Source of the DNA: Bremerella sp. P1
GTDB lineage: Bacteria; Planctomycetota; Planctomycetia; Pirellulales; Pirellulaceae
Direction of reading: 5' to 3'
Length of the DNA: 64,000 nucleotides
Assembly (NCBI RefSeq): GCF_028748185.1
Contig: NZ_CP118164.1
Span: 310,001-374,000, forward strand
Under the pieces are notes generated by a model. That model did not search any database, was not told the DNA's origin, and was given only the letters and a program-made list of their open reading frames with translations. Within the stretch, counting starts at the first letter, position 1, and each line of letters opens with the position of its first letter. Position numbers and translations under genes: made by a program. This document shows positions 11,901-22,453 of the stretch, one piece after another.

Positions 11901-13479
11901 TGTTCAGCACGTCATCGTAGGCGGGGAAGTATCGCGATGGATCGGAGGTTGGTTCGACGAACTTGAAAATCGCGTTCGCTCCGGTATCACCCGATGCGAG
12001 AGGAGCTCCGGTACCGGCGTCCATCTGCTCCCAAGAGTAGGTCAACGCGTTGCCTTCGGGATCGGAACCGGTTGCCGTCAGCACAAACGGAGTGTTGGCT
12101 GGAATGACGTAGTCGGCACCAGCGTCCACGGTCGGGATCGCATTACCCGTGGTGATTCGCGTACCGACGGTTGGAATCGTGTCGTCGACGTAGCTGATGA
12201 TTTGCTCGAAGCTAAACGCACTGAAGTACGGCACCGAGTTGGCGGCCACATCGTCGACACCGCAGATACCGGCGTAACCCATGATCGTCGAACCGCTACC
12301 TGGCTCGACCGCGGCTCCCGTACCTTCTGAGTTCGGACCGCCACAGTATGACCAGGTATGGTTGGCACTGAACTGGTGTCCGATTTCGTGCGAAACGTAG
12401 TCGACATAGAAGACATCGGCATCAAGCACATCGAGAACGGTCGCCCCCATGGCTTTCTGGCCATTCAAACCGACAGGCCCCGGGCCATAACCACCCAGGC
12501 CGGCAGGGCTGTATCCAAACACATGACCGATGTCATAGTTGGCCGCACCAATGGCGTTATCGACGGCGGTTTGGTTTTCCGTCGCCATCGTGATCACATC
12601 GTTGAACGTGTTCGCGGTGGTGAACGGGTCGGTTCCAGCGTTGGTATAGATGATCTGATCGTTGTTGGCGACCAATTCAAATCGGATACCCACTTCCGAC
12701 TCGTAGATACCGGTGATTCGGTTGATCGCCGTGGTCACAGCAGCCAGACCGTCAGCAACCGTTCCACCAAACTGTGCCGTGTATTCACCCGTCGCGGAAA
12801 TGGCCGTGGCGTAAACGCGTAGTTCATCACCGCTGCTGCGAGAGAACGAATCAGCAGTGGTACCGCGGCTCGTCAAATCGAGGCTACTGCTACCTTCATC
12901 TTCATGAATGTGAGCATCGATAATATCGTTAACCGATGTCTCAATACCTGGACTGACCGCATCGCTGCGGAAGTACGAAGTGTAGAAGTCATCTTCCAGG
13001 TGATAATAAGGATCGATCAGGTACGATCCGTCCTGATTGAGCACCTGGGCATGGAAACCGTGCGGAGTGATATCCATGCGGAGATTGCCATAGTCGTTAT
13101 CCAGCGAGTAACCGACAAACGTCATGATGTCGGTGTACTTGGCGGCTAGATCGGGATGCATGACGCTGGTCGAGTAGACCGCAAAGCTCTCGAACGTACC
13201 ATCTGGGGTCGGTAGCTCGACGACGACACCGTCTTCGCCCGAGAATTCGCCAGGGGCCGTTTCGAGCAGGCTACGCATCGCGTCGACATCGAGGGACAAC
13301 CCTTTATACGTCGTCGCAGTCACCTTGGCATAAGCCCCCGATTCGCTCGCTGGGATCATTTCCAGCGATTCCCACAAATCGGCGGAGAGCATCGACCGAA
13401 TTTCTAACTGTTCTAACTCACTTCGATGCACGTCATTGTGGCGACGCTTAGAGGATTTACGGTTGCCGCGGCGCTTCAT
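8974..13479 (-). CDS. Large surface protein with reprolysin-like metalloprotease, GEVED and dockerin domains
   Basis: This gene encodes 1,501 residues. I chose the ATG at 13479 because AAGGGGAG lies just upstream; an in-frame start 24 codons earlier lacks one. The N-terminus has the planctomycete extracellular motif ELEQLEIRSMLSAD. Residues 364-374 read HEIGHQFSANH, then a Met-turn IMGYAG, as in bacterial reprolysin-like (M12B-type) zinc proteases; the usual Gly at motif position 8 is Ser. After this come a PKD/Ig-like region, an SdrD-B-like segment (FEDLNMDGFHDPIEMGVGGA), a GEVED domain ending GEIEDYKV, a cadherin-like VLANDS segment and a dockerin-type pair of calcium loops (DVNNDGSITSLD, DINADGRFSALD; about 9400-9570). 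The tail is very acidic. It is probably cell-surface or secreted. It is transcribed toward the giant metzincin gene, but a terminator and a separate promoter lie between them. Confidence 0.9.
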   Translation of the reverse strand: MKRRGNRKSSKRRHNDVHRSELEQLEIRSMLSADLWESLEMIPASESGAYAKVTATTYKGLSLDVDAMRSLLETAPGEFSGEDGVVVELPTPDGTFESFAVYSTSVMHPDLAAKYTDIMTFVGYSLDNDYGNLRMDITPHGFHAQVLNQDGSYLIDPYYHLEDDFYTSYFRSDAVSPGIETSVNDIIDAHIHEDEGSSSLDLTSRGTTADSFSRSSGDELRVYATAISATGEYTAQFGGTVADGLAAVTTAINRITGIYESEVGIRFELVANNDQIIYTNAGTDPFTTANTFNDVITMATENQTAVDNAIGAANYDIGHVFGYSPAGLGGYGPGPVGLNGQKAMGATVLDVLDADVFYVDYVSHEIGHQFSANHTWSYCGGPNSEGTGAAVEPGSGSTIMGYAGICGVDDVAANSVPYFSAFSFEQIISYVDDTIPTVGTRITTGNAIPTVDAGADYVIPANTPFVLTATGSDPEGNALTYSWEQMDAGTGAPLASGDTGANAIFKFVEPTSDPSRYFPAYDDVLNNTLSVGETYPTTDRDLNFRVTVRDNNGTYTAINNDDMLVTVVDTGAPFQFTMPAGGENLVGGDLFTFTWDVAGTDAAPIDTQNVRITMSVDGGLTFTETVVDSTANDGSEELAIPNVASSLVRFRIEAIGNVFYDITDANVTVALGAGIGVSGVDVCGVALPEGTTSFAGAIGGNFFASNNAILDGANPGQLGYDEAILDFLRGSGTATEIPKSEYSIAVVGNGNVAWSFTNGTQEATGYERTDFYNINFIDPTVFNELISHDLIIILSGEDAVTDGLTDTEMALWATVENNIADAVNDRGLDLWVGASGGDTAYHDFLPTGALTAIAQTGLDPLDGFEVTVEGQLLGITDTMVDVGDATYYYSVVDSDLSTLEQRYVGEPISVAGANIAFYNDELMPAADVPGGTTQGLVGLAFEDLNMDGFHDPIEMGVGGAKFFIDYNGDGLIGLCEPTATANAAGQFVLRSAYSGTFEILPVPSPGAVVTTTTPIFVTIEDDGSATLSAPLEFGVIAGSDTGDSGLGGTTPVAQGAYLGASPIADDGVFFGNGIQKGTNTVSITSSVVHNNVVMNAWLDFNKDNVFTDNERIFTNVKLTPGQADYTFSIPSTVFDDSVLPDAARLAANMRFRVGPTLNIGATADDSFGEIEDYKVFISQDPDNGLVALDDVFTYEEDTDGQVFNVLANDSSFFNRSLTIVPGSVANISPVEVPPLDIYVSADGTRIIFDAAGVMDLTEDITFEYTVQDSAGVMETATVTLVAPVDPLAAPASASLLAFNNKTQAADVNNDGSITSLDYVTILKELRTAGSRSLPNFGSGSTNFNMFIDINADGRFSALDLLKMSDILATYNSHGESLEQEPVVSESVETLAAMPVIEVAAPIVEEEQAIVSPTAPVSQTYGKFQVVASDLVIASETGDSETVETQVVPDEITTELAFSSLESDQSDLLWSDSDDLELASSEGEAEDDVFADPEWDKELLSY

Positions 13480-13741
13480 GGAATCACTCCCCTTACGCAG
13501 GATGAATCTCAGGTTGTTTTTGATGAAATGGGCGGACAAGGCAAAATGCAAATTGAACGAGCAGTAATGATGAGCATCTGCGCCAGATCAAAAAGAGATC
13601 GCAACTAGGCTCAGCAGCGAGCCGCGCGGAAACTCCATAGGATGGCCTTGCCCCGCCATTTAGGTAGTTTGACGGAATATACTTAGACTGACGATAGTTA
13701 CGAATGTTCCGATTTTCTACCCATTTCCCCAGAAATTGAGA

Positions 13742-13788
13742 AAAACGATTCCCCCCGACAGGCTGGTATCTGCCGGAGAAATCGTTTT
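13742..13788 (-). terminator. Second hairpin downstream of the BBP7 gene
   Basis: AAAACGATT and AATCGTTTT form the base of a stem, with CCGGCAG and CTGTCGG pairing inside it, ending in TTTTT on the minus strand. It lies just beyond the strong terminator at 13805-13839, so it may be a back-up terminator. It could also shape the leader region of the gene starting at 13479. Confidence 0.5.
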
Positions 13789-13804
13789 AAGTGTCCATAG
13801 AGCG

Positions 13805-13839
13805 CAAAAAAATAGGGTCGACGTGTTCGTCGACCCTAT
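13805..13839 (-). terminator. Rho-independent terminator of the BBP7 gene
   Basis: A perfect 11-bp stem, ATAGGGTCGAC with GTCGACCCTAT, has a six-base loop and is followed on the minus strand by seven T. It begins 35 bases after the stop codon at 13874. Confidence 0.9.
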
Positions 13840-13873
13840 CAGCAATTCTTCTAAGTCTCGAGTCAGGCCACCC

Positions 13874-15421
13874 TTACCAGGTGTACTCGAAACCGACCGT
13901 TGGACCGTGATAAAGAGCGTTCCCGTTGTCGTTGATGAACGCCTGACGGCCGGCCAGAGCGGTGTTCAGCGGTGCGACGCCCCCAGTCTCGAAGTTGAAC
14001 GAGTCACTTCCCAGGGCGATACCGTCGATGTAGACGATCTGGTAACCAGCTCGCAAGGTGCCTCGCGGAACGATCTTGAAGGTACTCAGGAAGCCTGCTT
14101 CCAGCACCATCGAGCCTCGTCGCGAAGCAGTCGTTTCCTGCAGAACCGTCGCGGCATTGTTCAGGGCAATCGTCGAGTCCTGGGTAGCACGGTTACCGTA
14201 CACACCCACTTCACCGAACACCGACAAGGTCCAGCGGGTGGTCAGCCGCAGGGCCGAATCCAAACCGACTTGGGCACCGAACAGGTCATTGTCAGCGTCG
14301 ATCGAGTAGGCCAGGTCGCCCGAAGCACCCATCGTGTTGTAGACAGCGTCGTCATCCACGCGGACATATCGCATACCAACCCACCACGAGCTTTGCCACC
14401 AGCAGTTGGCCGAGGTGAAGAAGCGTCGCATGTTCAACTCGAACGAATCGAAGCGATTCGAGGTCGAGAAGATCTGTAGGCTGCCTTGATCGGTTTCAGC
14501 GTAACCACCGGCTGGATCAACACCGAAGTCGGAGAATGGCGAGAACAAGTCACCCACACCCTGGACCGTTTGCGACGAAGCCCAGTTACCCATACCCAGG
14601 TAGCTGAATTCGAGGTAAGTGCCGGGAGTGAACGTGCGATTGAGCGACATCCGAACGCCACCTTGATTGGTGAAGTCGTAGTTGTCGGTTCCAAACACAG
14701 GGTTGTTGGCAGCACCTTGCGAAGTCAGGACAGTCGAACTGTTTCCTGGCTCGAACATGAAGAACGTCGCATCGACGACCACGTCGCACCAGCGAGGAGC
14801 ACAAGGTCCGCCGTAAGGAGTCATGTCCCAGGCATTGCCAATCCCGCGGCTGAAGCCACAGTAGACGTGACCGCCGGTCAAGCCGCAGCAGTTTCCGCAA
14901 CCTGCACCGCCGCAAGCATTGCAGCAGTCGTTACCAGCATGTTTGCCCAAGTGACCACCGTGGCCGCCACCCATGCACTGCTGACAACCAGCACCGCCAC
15001 AGGCTTGGCAGCCGTAGCCGCCCCAGTGGCTTGCAGGCATCACGTTGGGGTCCATCATGGGACCGCCTGGTGCAGCCATGCCGTATCCAGGACCCATGGG
15101 CATCCCGTAGCCGGCCTGCATCACAGCACCCGGAGCATAAGCACCGGCCATGCCTGGCATCATCATCTGGCCGTAAGGATCCATAGCGACGTAAGGATTC
15201 ATCCCTGGCGGCATCTGCGGTTGCATCTGCGGCCCAGGCTGTCCCTCGTCCTGTGGCTTCTCATGCCAATCGCCGTTGGCAAAACTTACCACGGCAGATG
15301 AGTCTTGGCCGATCGTCTTCTGACCGGTTTGGTTGGCATAAGTTGTCTTTTCAGCGTTCGCCTGTGCGGCAAATAACACTGTGGACAACGTTAAGGCGGT
15401 CCACAAGGTAGTGGCTCTCAT
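13874..15421 (-). CDS. BBP7-family outer membrane beta-barrel protein
   Basis: This gene encodes 515 residues from the ATG at 15421, which has AGAGGA seven bases upstream and opens a clean signal peptide (MRATTLWTALTLSTVLFAAQ, cleavage near 23). The mature N-terminus is Met/Pro/Gly/Gln-rich (60-130), then has two Cys clusters, CQACGGAGCQQC (138-149) and CCNACGGAGCGNCC (166-179), that resemble DnaJ zinc-finger CxxCxGxG repeats. From PRWCDVVVDATFFMFE (about 209) onward the alternating aromatic/polar pattern and final Tyr-Thr-Trp fit a barrel of the planctomycete BBP7 family. It would sit in the outer membrane. The Cys-rich insert is unusual; it could bind metal or form disulfides. Barrel family assignment is from recall of the pattern, without a search. 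Confidence 0.8.
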   Translation of the reverse strand: MRATTLWTALTLSTVLFAAQANAEKTTYANQTGQKTIGQDSSAVVSFANGDWHEKPQDEGQPGPQMQPQMPPGMNPYVAMDPYGQMMMPGMAGAYAPGAVMQAGYGMPMGPGYGMAAPGGPMMDPNVMPASHWGGYGCQACGGAGCQQCMGGGHGGHLGKHAGNDCCNACGGAGCGNCCGLTGGHVYCGFSRGIGNAWDMTPYGGPCAPRWCDVVVDATFFMFEPGNSSTVLTSQGAANNPVFGTDNYDFTNQGGVRMSLNRTFTPGTYLEFSYLGMGNWASSQTVQGVGDLFSPFSDFGVDPAGGYAETDQGSLQIFSTSNRFDSFELNMRRFFTSANCWWQSSWWVGMRYVRVDDDAVYNTMGASGDLAYSIDADNDLFGAQVGLDSALRLTTRWTLSVFGEVGVYGNRATQDSTIALNNAATVLQETTASRRGSMVLEAGFLSTFKIVPRGTLRAGYQIVYIDGIALGSDSFNFETGGVAPLNTALAGRQAFINDNGNALYHGPTVGFEYTW

Positions 15422-15685
15422 GGGTTCCTCTTTCGCAATCGAAAGGCAACTGGATGGCCCAGTGGTCGACAACGGTTGGTGAATTGGCAATCTGTTGGTC
15501 GCCCAAGGGCAGACCTCGAGTGCATCTCAGGTTGAATCTTCGATACCTTCAACACAACCAATCGGCACGGAAACGCAGGAAGAACCAACACTTTCGGTAC
15601 GAGCCGCAGATATTTTGCAAATTAACACGATGCGGCCCCAGCTAGCGTGTCTGATTGGGCTTGCGTAGAGAGCATTGGCCCTAAA

Positions 15686-16081
15686 TCACGCGGTTTCTGC
15701 CCGCTGGGCCTTCCGGCTGTTTTGCCAGGCAAGAACGTTGACGGCGATCGACATGACCAGGGCCACGACCCCCACAGCCGCCGTCGCATAAGTCACCACC
15801 GTAGGATCCGAGTCCCAGCTAGTGCAGCCGTCGAGACAGTACTTAATAAAGGAACCGGGCAGGGGACTCTCGCCCAGTGCTCGCTTGACCTGCCAATGCC
15901 AGTCCGTAAACGGACAGTACCCCCATCCATAAAAGGGACTAAGGACGGTCCACGACGCTAGCGTCAACAAGATCAGGATTAAATGTGCCAGGCGCGTTCT
16001 CTCAAACGCCCAACCCAGGGCATTAAATGCGGTCAGAGCGAGGTGAAAGATCAGCAGGAAGTAGTCCAGAAAGATCAGCAT
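15686..16081 (-). CDS. DUF2784-family integral membrane protein
   Basis: This gene encodes 131 residues from the ATG at 16081 (AGGGA nine bases upstream); a TTG two codons earlier is too close to that site. The protein opens with a hydrophobic helix (MLIFLDYFLLIFHLALTAF), has a second helix near 30-50, the conserved GYCPFTDWHWQVKRALG segment that marks DUF2784, and a final helix before a basic tail. It is probably a three- or four-helix inner-membrane protein of unknown function. It stands alone, about 260 bases upstream of the BBP7 gene on the same strand. Confidence 0.8.
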   Translation of the reverse strand: MLIFLDYFLLIFHLALTAFNALGWAFERTRLAHLILILLTLASWTVLSPFYGWGYCPFTDWHWQVKRALGESPLPGSFIKYCLDGCTSWDSDPTVVTYATAAVGVVALVMSIAVNVLAWQNSRKAQRAETA

Positions 16082-16449
16082 TGCCAAGTTTCCCTAGGCA
16101 CAAGAGTTTCCACGCAAATCGCAATGGAGGCACTGAGTAGACGACGCTGGCCCCTCCATCGATTTGGGCGAATGCCCTTGAAGCCATTTATTTGACCTCC
16201 AAAGCAGGGCAATTTTCCGATGCGAGCACTTCCCCCCAACCGCTTTAGGCTTCCCCTTTTTTTTATTTGACACTCCTGTTGCGGAAAACCACAAAACAGC
16301 GTCACCACTACCTCTACCGAGTGGCTCAATGGACTCGTTTATACCACATCCGGCAGGGGGTCAAACCAGCAATAACGTACTAACCCCCTTTAATCACGCG
16401 TTCAAAAGCAGCTAGGGACCGCAAAACGACCACCGGACATGTAATTAAT
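16082..16449. other. Intergenic stretch between divergent genes
   Basis: No coding frame with a family resemblance or ribosome site is visible here. It contains an AT-rich run near 16256-16268 and one isolated TTGACA at 16267 with no matching -10 box at the usual distance. Confidence 0.5.
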
Positions 16450-16478
16450 TTGAACTTGTTGTGAAATATTGCTATAAT
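16450..16478 (+). promoter_or_regulatory. Sigma-70 promoter of the first DUF1559 gene
   Basis: TTGAAC (16450-16455) and a perfect TATAAT (16473-16478) are 17 bases apart, with TG one base upstream of the -10 box (extended -10). Transcription would begin near 16485, about 39 bases before the start codon. Confidence 0.8.
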
Positions 16479-16523
16479 ACGGTTCTCATCTCGTCCTTGT
16501 CTTCTCAAATTACGGAGTAATCT

Positions 16524-17495
16524 ATGCGCGCGAAAAATGGATTCACGCTTGTCGAACTGCTAGTTGTTATCGCAATCATTGGTGTGTTAATCGCCTTACT
16601 GCTGCCGGCTGTTCAACAAGCCCGTGAAGCCGCTCGTCGAATGAGCTGCAACAATAACCTCAAAAACCTGGCCCTCGGCCTGCATAATCACCACGATGTC
16701 TTCGGTGAGCTGCCCGCTGGCGGCGACCACTCAGGCACCGGTGATCGACAAATGTGGGGCTGGGGTGCTCATATCCTGCCATTTGTCGAACAAACGTCTC
16801 TCTACGACCAACTGCGTGTCTCTCAGCAGGACCTGAAAGTAACGCTCGATAACACCACGCTTCGCCCGCTAACCCAGACCAAGCTCGACATCTTCATTTG
16901 TCCTTCCGATCCAGGCGGACATTTGATGGATGGCGGTAAGATGAATGGTGGTAAAGGTCGCCGTTTCAACGGCCAATCGAGCTTCTCGGCAAACTTCCGC
17001 GTTGCCAAATCGAATTACATCGGTGTTTGCGGCATGTTTGATGTCGACCACCGCCGCAACAACGGTGCTTTGTTCCGTGGCAGCGAAATGCGATTCGCTG
17101 ACATCACCGACGGTACCTCCAATACCTTCCTCCTGGGCGAACGCAATCTGCGATGTGCCCAAGGTGCTTGGGTAGGAAACCGCAACGTCACCGGTGGTGG
17201 TGACCAAGGGGCTGACTATACAATGGGTCGCGTGACCAAGCCGGTTAACCACACCAATAACTCGGCTCATCAATGCACCGAAGGGTTCGCCAGCCAGCAT
17301 CCCGGTGGCTCGCTGTTTGCCTTTGTCGATGGTTCGGTTCACTTCATTGCAGACACCATCGATTACAACAATGCTGGCGTCGATGGTAATGCTCAGAATG
17401 GCAACGACGCCCCGCCAAGCTTCAACTCGAACAACCTGGGTACGTATCAACGGCTCGGTGCTCGAGACGACGGAGCTCCGGTCAGCGATTTCTAA
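16524..17495 (+). CDS. DUF1559 prepilin-like protein (module 1)
   Basis: This gene encodes 323 residues; GGAG lies eight bases upstream of the ATG. Residues 6-30 (GFTLVELLVVIAIIGVLIAL) are a type IV prepilin-like methylation signal and helix, followed by AVQQAREAARRMSCNNNLKN, the start of the DUF1559 domain. The C-terminal part has the family's HPGGSLFAFVDGSVHFI block. Such proteins are expected to be processed by a prepilin peptidase and held at the membrane or assembled outside. They are extremely multiplied in planctomycetes; their role is unknown. It has its own promoter upstream and a strong terminator downstream, with a small lipoprotein gene following. Confidence 0.92.
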   Translation: MRAKNGFTLVELLVVIAIIGVLIALLLPAVQQAREAARRMSCNNNLKNLALGLHNHHDVFGELPAGGDHSGTGDRQMWGWGAHILPFVEQTSLYDQLRVSQQDLKVTLDNTTLRPLTQTKLDIFICPSDPGGHLMDGGKMNGGKGRRFNGQSSFSANFRVAKSNYIGVCGMFDVDHRRNNGALFRGSEMRFADITDGTSNTFLLGERNLRCAQGAWVGNRNVTGGGDQGADYTMGRVTKPVNHTNNSAHQCTEGFASQHPGGSLFAFVDGSVHFIADTIDYNNAGVDGNAQNGNDAPPSFNSNNLGTYQRLGARDDGAPVSDF

Positions 17496-17510
17496 TCTTC
17501 AGATCGTATA

Positions 17511-17559
17511 GCGTGGAGATCACGGGCAACGCTAGCTTGGTCTCCACGCATTTTTTTTT
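17511..17559 (+). terminator. Rho-independent terminator of the first DUF1559 gene
   Basis: GCGTGGAGA and TCTCCACGC pair across a 21-base loop, followed by nine T. It separates the DUF1559 gene from the lipoprotein gene 66 bases further on. Confidence 0.85.
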
Positions 17560-17624
17560 GCCAATAACGGGCCACGGTTGGCAAGCAAGCATATGTAGAT
17601 TCTCTGGAACTAGTTGGCACAATT

Positions 17625-18023
17625 ATGAAGCGACTTCTCTACTGTTTCGCGCTGATCCTCTCAACGTCACTTCTGGGCTGTAACGGAAACCAAGAGGGAG
17701 TGACAGGCACGGTCACCTTAGACGGACAACCTCTACCGAAAGCTGAAGTGGTTTTCACACCAACAGAAGGGGGCCGACCAGCGACGGCAATGACCGATGC
17801 CAGCGGTAAGTACGACTTGGTCTACACCATCGATCAGACCGGTGCGCCTCCGGGAGAATACGTCGTTCGCATTCGTGCGGCACGCACGGAAACGGGCGAA
17901 GATGGACGCGACGTCATGACGCCAGAGTCCGTGCCTGCCAAGTACAACGAGCAAAGCCAACTAATCGTTGAGGTGCAGGAAGGCGCGAGCAATCAATTTG
18001 ACTTCGATCTCGAGTCGGAATAA
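17625..18023 (+). CDS. Small lipoprotein with transthyretin/carboxypeptidase-regulatory-like fold (module 1)
   Basis: This gene encodes 132 residues. The signal peptide ends in a lipobox, SLLGC (lipidated Cys at 19). The rest is one beta-sandwich domain of the carboxypeptidase-regulatory type: GTVTLDGQPLPKAEVVFTP, TDASGKYDL and PPGEYVVRI. A PAKYN motif and an FDFDLE end are shared with the other module lipoproteins in this window. Such lipoproteins commonly accompany DUF1559 genes in planctomycetes. Function is unknown; a periplasmic binding or scaffolding role is inference. No clear ribosome site is visible. Confidence 0.85.
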   Translation: MKRLLYCFALILSTSLLGCNGNQEGVTGTVTLDGQPLPKAEVVFTPTEGGRPATAMTDASGKYDLVYTIDQTGAPPGEYVVRIRAARTETGEDGRDVMTPESVPAKYNEQSQLIVEVQEGASNQFDFDLESE

Positions 18024-18040
18024 CTCGCTCAAGAAACAAT

Positions 18041-18074
18041 GGAAGGGCAAGCCTGGCATACAGGCTGCCCTTCC
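18041..18074. terminator. Bidirectional hairpin between convergent genes
   Basis: GGAAGGGCA and TGCCCTTCC form the base, with GCCTG and CAGGC pairing inside. It sits between the stop codons of the lipoprotein gene (+) and the Pro/Met-rich gene (-). No T run follows on either strand, so termination is inferred from position. Confidence 0.55.
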
Positions 18075-18109
18075 GGTCCAATCGCTCCCAGTAGGGAAGG
18101 TAGCGGTCT

Positions 18110-20951
<2,842 letters not shown>

Positions 20952-21004
20952 TCAAACTCCAGTCGGCTTATGGATACGAGCAAGTCAGGGTAGAGAAACC
21001 CTGT

Positions 21005-21034
21005 ATTATGCACCAAAGCATGCACTCTAGGCAA
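21005..21034 (-). promoter_or_regulatory. Probable promoter of guaB
   Basis: On the minus strand TTGCCT (21034-21029) and CATAAT (21010-21005) are 18 bases apart. Predicted start near 20998, about 47 bases before the ATG. Confidence 0.5.
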
Positions 21035-21206
21035 CGCGTGGAACTTTAGAGAAAATCCACAACTGAGGGGACTTTATGGGCATGATTATTCCCCTGGCAA
21101 TTTCCGGCGACAAACCAAGCCCAAGCACCGGGCAGGCCAACTCTGCCCAGCCCGGCGGTATCTCTTCAAGGCGTGACGTGCAGAACGTTCCGCTTCCGCC
21201 TGGTGA

Positions 21207-22109
21207 CTACGAAAACTCGACCGATCGCCGGCTGAAGAGGTTGTACTCGAATTCTTCCAGCACGAACTTTGGTTTCGCGTTCGCAACGCTCGCTACGCCA
21301 GCGGTCACCAGCAGCGGCAGGAAGTGATCAGGCGTCGGATGATTACGCCGCACCTCGGGGCCTTTCGCGGCGTAGTCCATCAAGGTGTCGTAATCGCGGC
21401 CTTCAATGGCTGCCTTGGTCCAATCGTCGAAGTCTTTGGCGAACGTAGGCGTTTGTCCAGGTAGACCGCGCCGCAGTTCCAGCATCGGATGGGTGATGTT
21501 GCCGCTACCGACGATCAGCACTCCTTCGTCTCGCAGCGGTGCCAGCGCCCTGCCAAAGTCGAACAGGCCCTGGGGTCCCTCACGACTCGGCATCGAGATC
21601 TGCAGCACCGGCACATCCGCCTGAGGATACAAGTGAACCAGTGGCGTCCACGCCCCATGGTCTAACCCACGATCCGAGCGAGCCACCGACGACTTCGGCA
21701 AGATCGATTCGACTCGAGTTGCCAGCTGCTTCGCGCCCGGGGCATCGTATCGCACTTCGTACAAAGGCCGGGGAAAACCGCTGAAATCGTAAACCAAGCC
21801 GGAAGGATCGGTTGAGCTAAGCATCACCGGTCGCGTTTTCTCCCAGTGAGCCGAGACCACCAAGATCGCCTTGGGGCGAGCAAGTTCCTGTCCCCACCGC
21901 GTGAAGGGAGCACCACGCACCGGGTCGACGGCCAGTTCAGGAGAACCATGCGCGATGAAGATCACCGGCATCCGGCCCCCGCTGGCATCATCGGCCTGTA
22001 CGGCTGACTGACTCGACATCGCCATCGCGACTCCTCCCGCTATCACTTCTGAAGTAAAGACGCGCCGACTGATCTGCGACGGCCTCTTATTACCAGGCTC
22101 TTTCATCAT
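21207..22109 (-). CDS. DODA-type extradiol dioxygenase with Tat signal peptide
   Basis: This gene encodes about 300 residues; three Met codons at 22115, 22109 and 22106 are possible, and I prefer 22109 because AGGG lies six bases upstream. The N-terminus has a twin-arginine signal, SRRVFT, followed by a weakly hydrophobic segment and an Ala-rich cleavage region. The rest matches class III extradiol (4,5-DOPA dioxygenase/YgiD) enzymes: IAHGSP, SAHWEKTRP, GLDHGAWTPL, GSGNITHP and the hallmark NHPTPDHFLPL, whose His residues bind the metal. Characterised relatives are mostly cytoplasmic, so export of the folded metalloenzyme is notable. It could act on catechol-type aromatics in the periplasm; substrate is unknown. 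Confidence 0.85.
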   Translation of the reverse strand: MMKEPGNKRPSQISRRVFTSEVIAGGVAMAMSSQSAVQADDASGGRMPVIFIAHGSPELAVDPVRGAPFTRWGQELARPKAILVVSAHWEKTRPVMLSSTDPSGLVYDFSGFPRPLYEVRYDAPGAKQLATRVESILPKSSVARSDRGLDHGAWTPLVHLYPQADVPVLQISMPSREGPQGLFDFGRALAPLRDEGVLIVGSGNITHPMLELRRGLPGQTPTFAKDFDDWTKAAIEGRDYDTLMDYAAKGPEVRRNHPTPDHFLPLLVTAGVASVANAKPKFVLEEFEYNLFSRRSVEFS

Positions 22110-22435
22110 CTCCATCCCTGTGATCTTGCCCGTTTGGAAATTCCCTTGGCCAGCATCCAGCCGCAGGGCAAAGCTTGCGACTCGGCAGGTAACGGCTCAG
22201 CCCACCCATTTAATTTATATATCAACTATCTATCGGTAGACAACCCCTCTTTTCTGCAATGAAACACGTTCGGAGAGAATCAACAGGTCCCAACGGCAAG
22301 CGATCTAGGGGCAGCGAAGAACTTGCGCTGAACGAGAACATTGGCCATGTAAGGAAAACGCCGCGAGAAATCGCCATCGACGTCATCCCCCATCCTATGT
22401 AAGGTGCCCCACACAACGTTTGGCAAAACCCCCTC
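22110..22435. other. Divergent intergenic stretch
   Basis: No gene is supported here. There is an AT-rich patch at 22209-22235 that could hold promoter elements for either side, but I could not assign hexamers with normal spacing. Confidence 0.4.
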
Positions 22436-22450
22436 AAGCCTCGGAGGCTT
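22436..22450 (+). promoter_or_regulatory. Hairpin enclosing the ribosome binding site
   Basis: AAGCCT and AGGCTT pair around a three-base CGG loop, and the stem contains the GGAGG ribosome site of the ATG at 22454. It could limit translation initiation; this is inference from sequence only. Confidence 0.4.
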
Positions 22451-22453
22451 AGC

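Noticed and set aside
9679-12330. An 883-codon plus-strand open frame inside the reprolysin-like gene
   Set aside because: Long, but antisense to a clear multi-domain protein; its composition (many Arg, His, Val, Asp) is that of a mirror frame and no family pattern is visible.
14486-15301. A 271-codon plus-strand frame opposite the BBP7 gene
   Set aside because: Antisense mirror of the Cys/Gly/Met-rich part; Ala/His/Val low complexity, no start signal.
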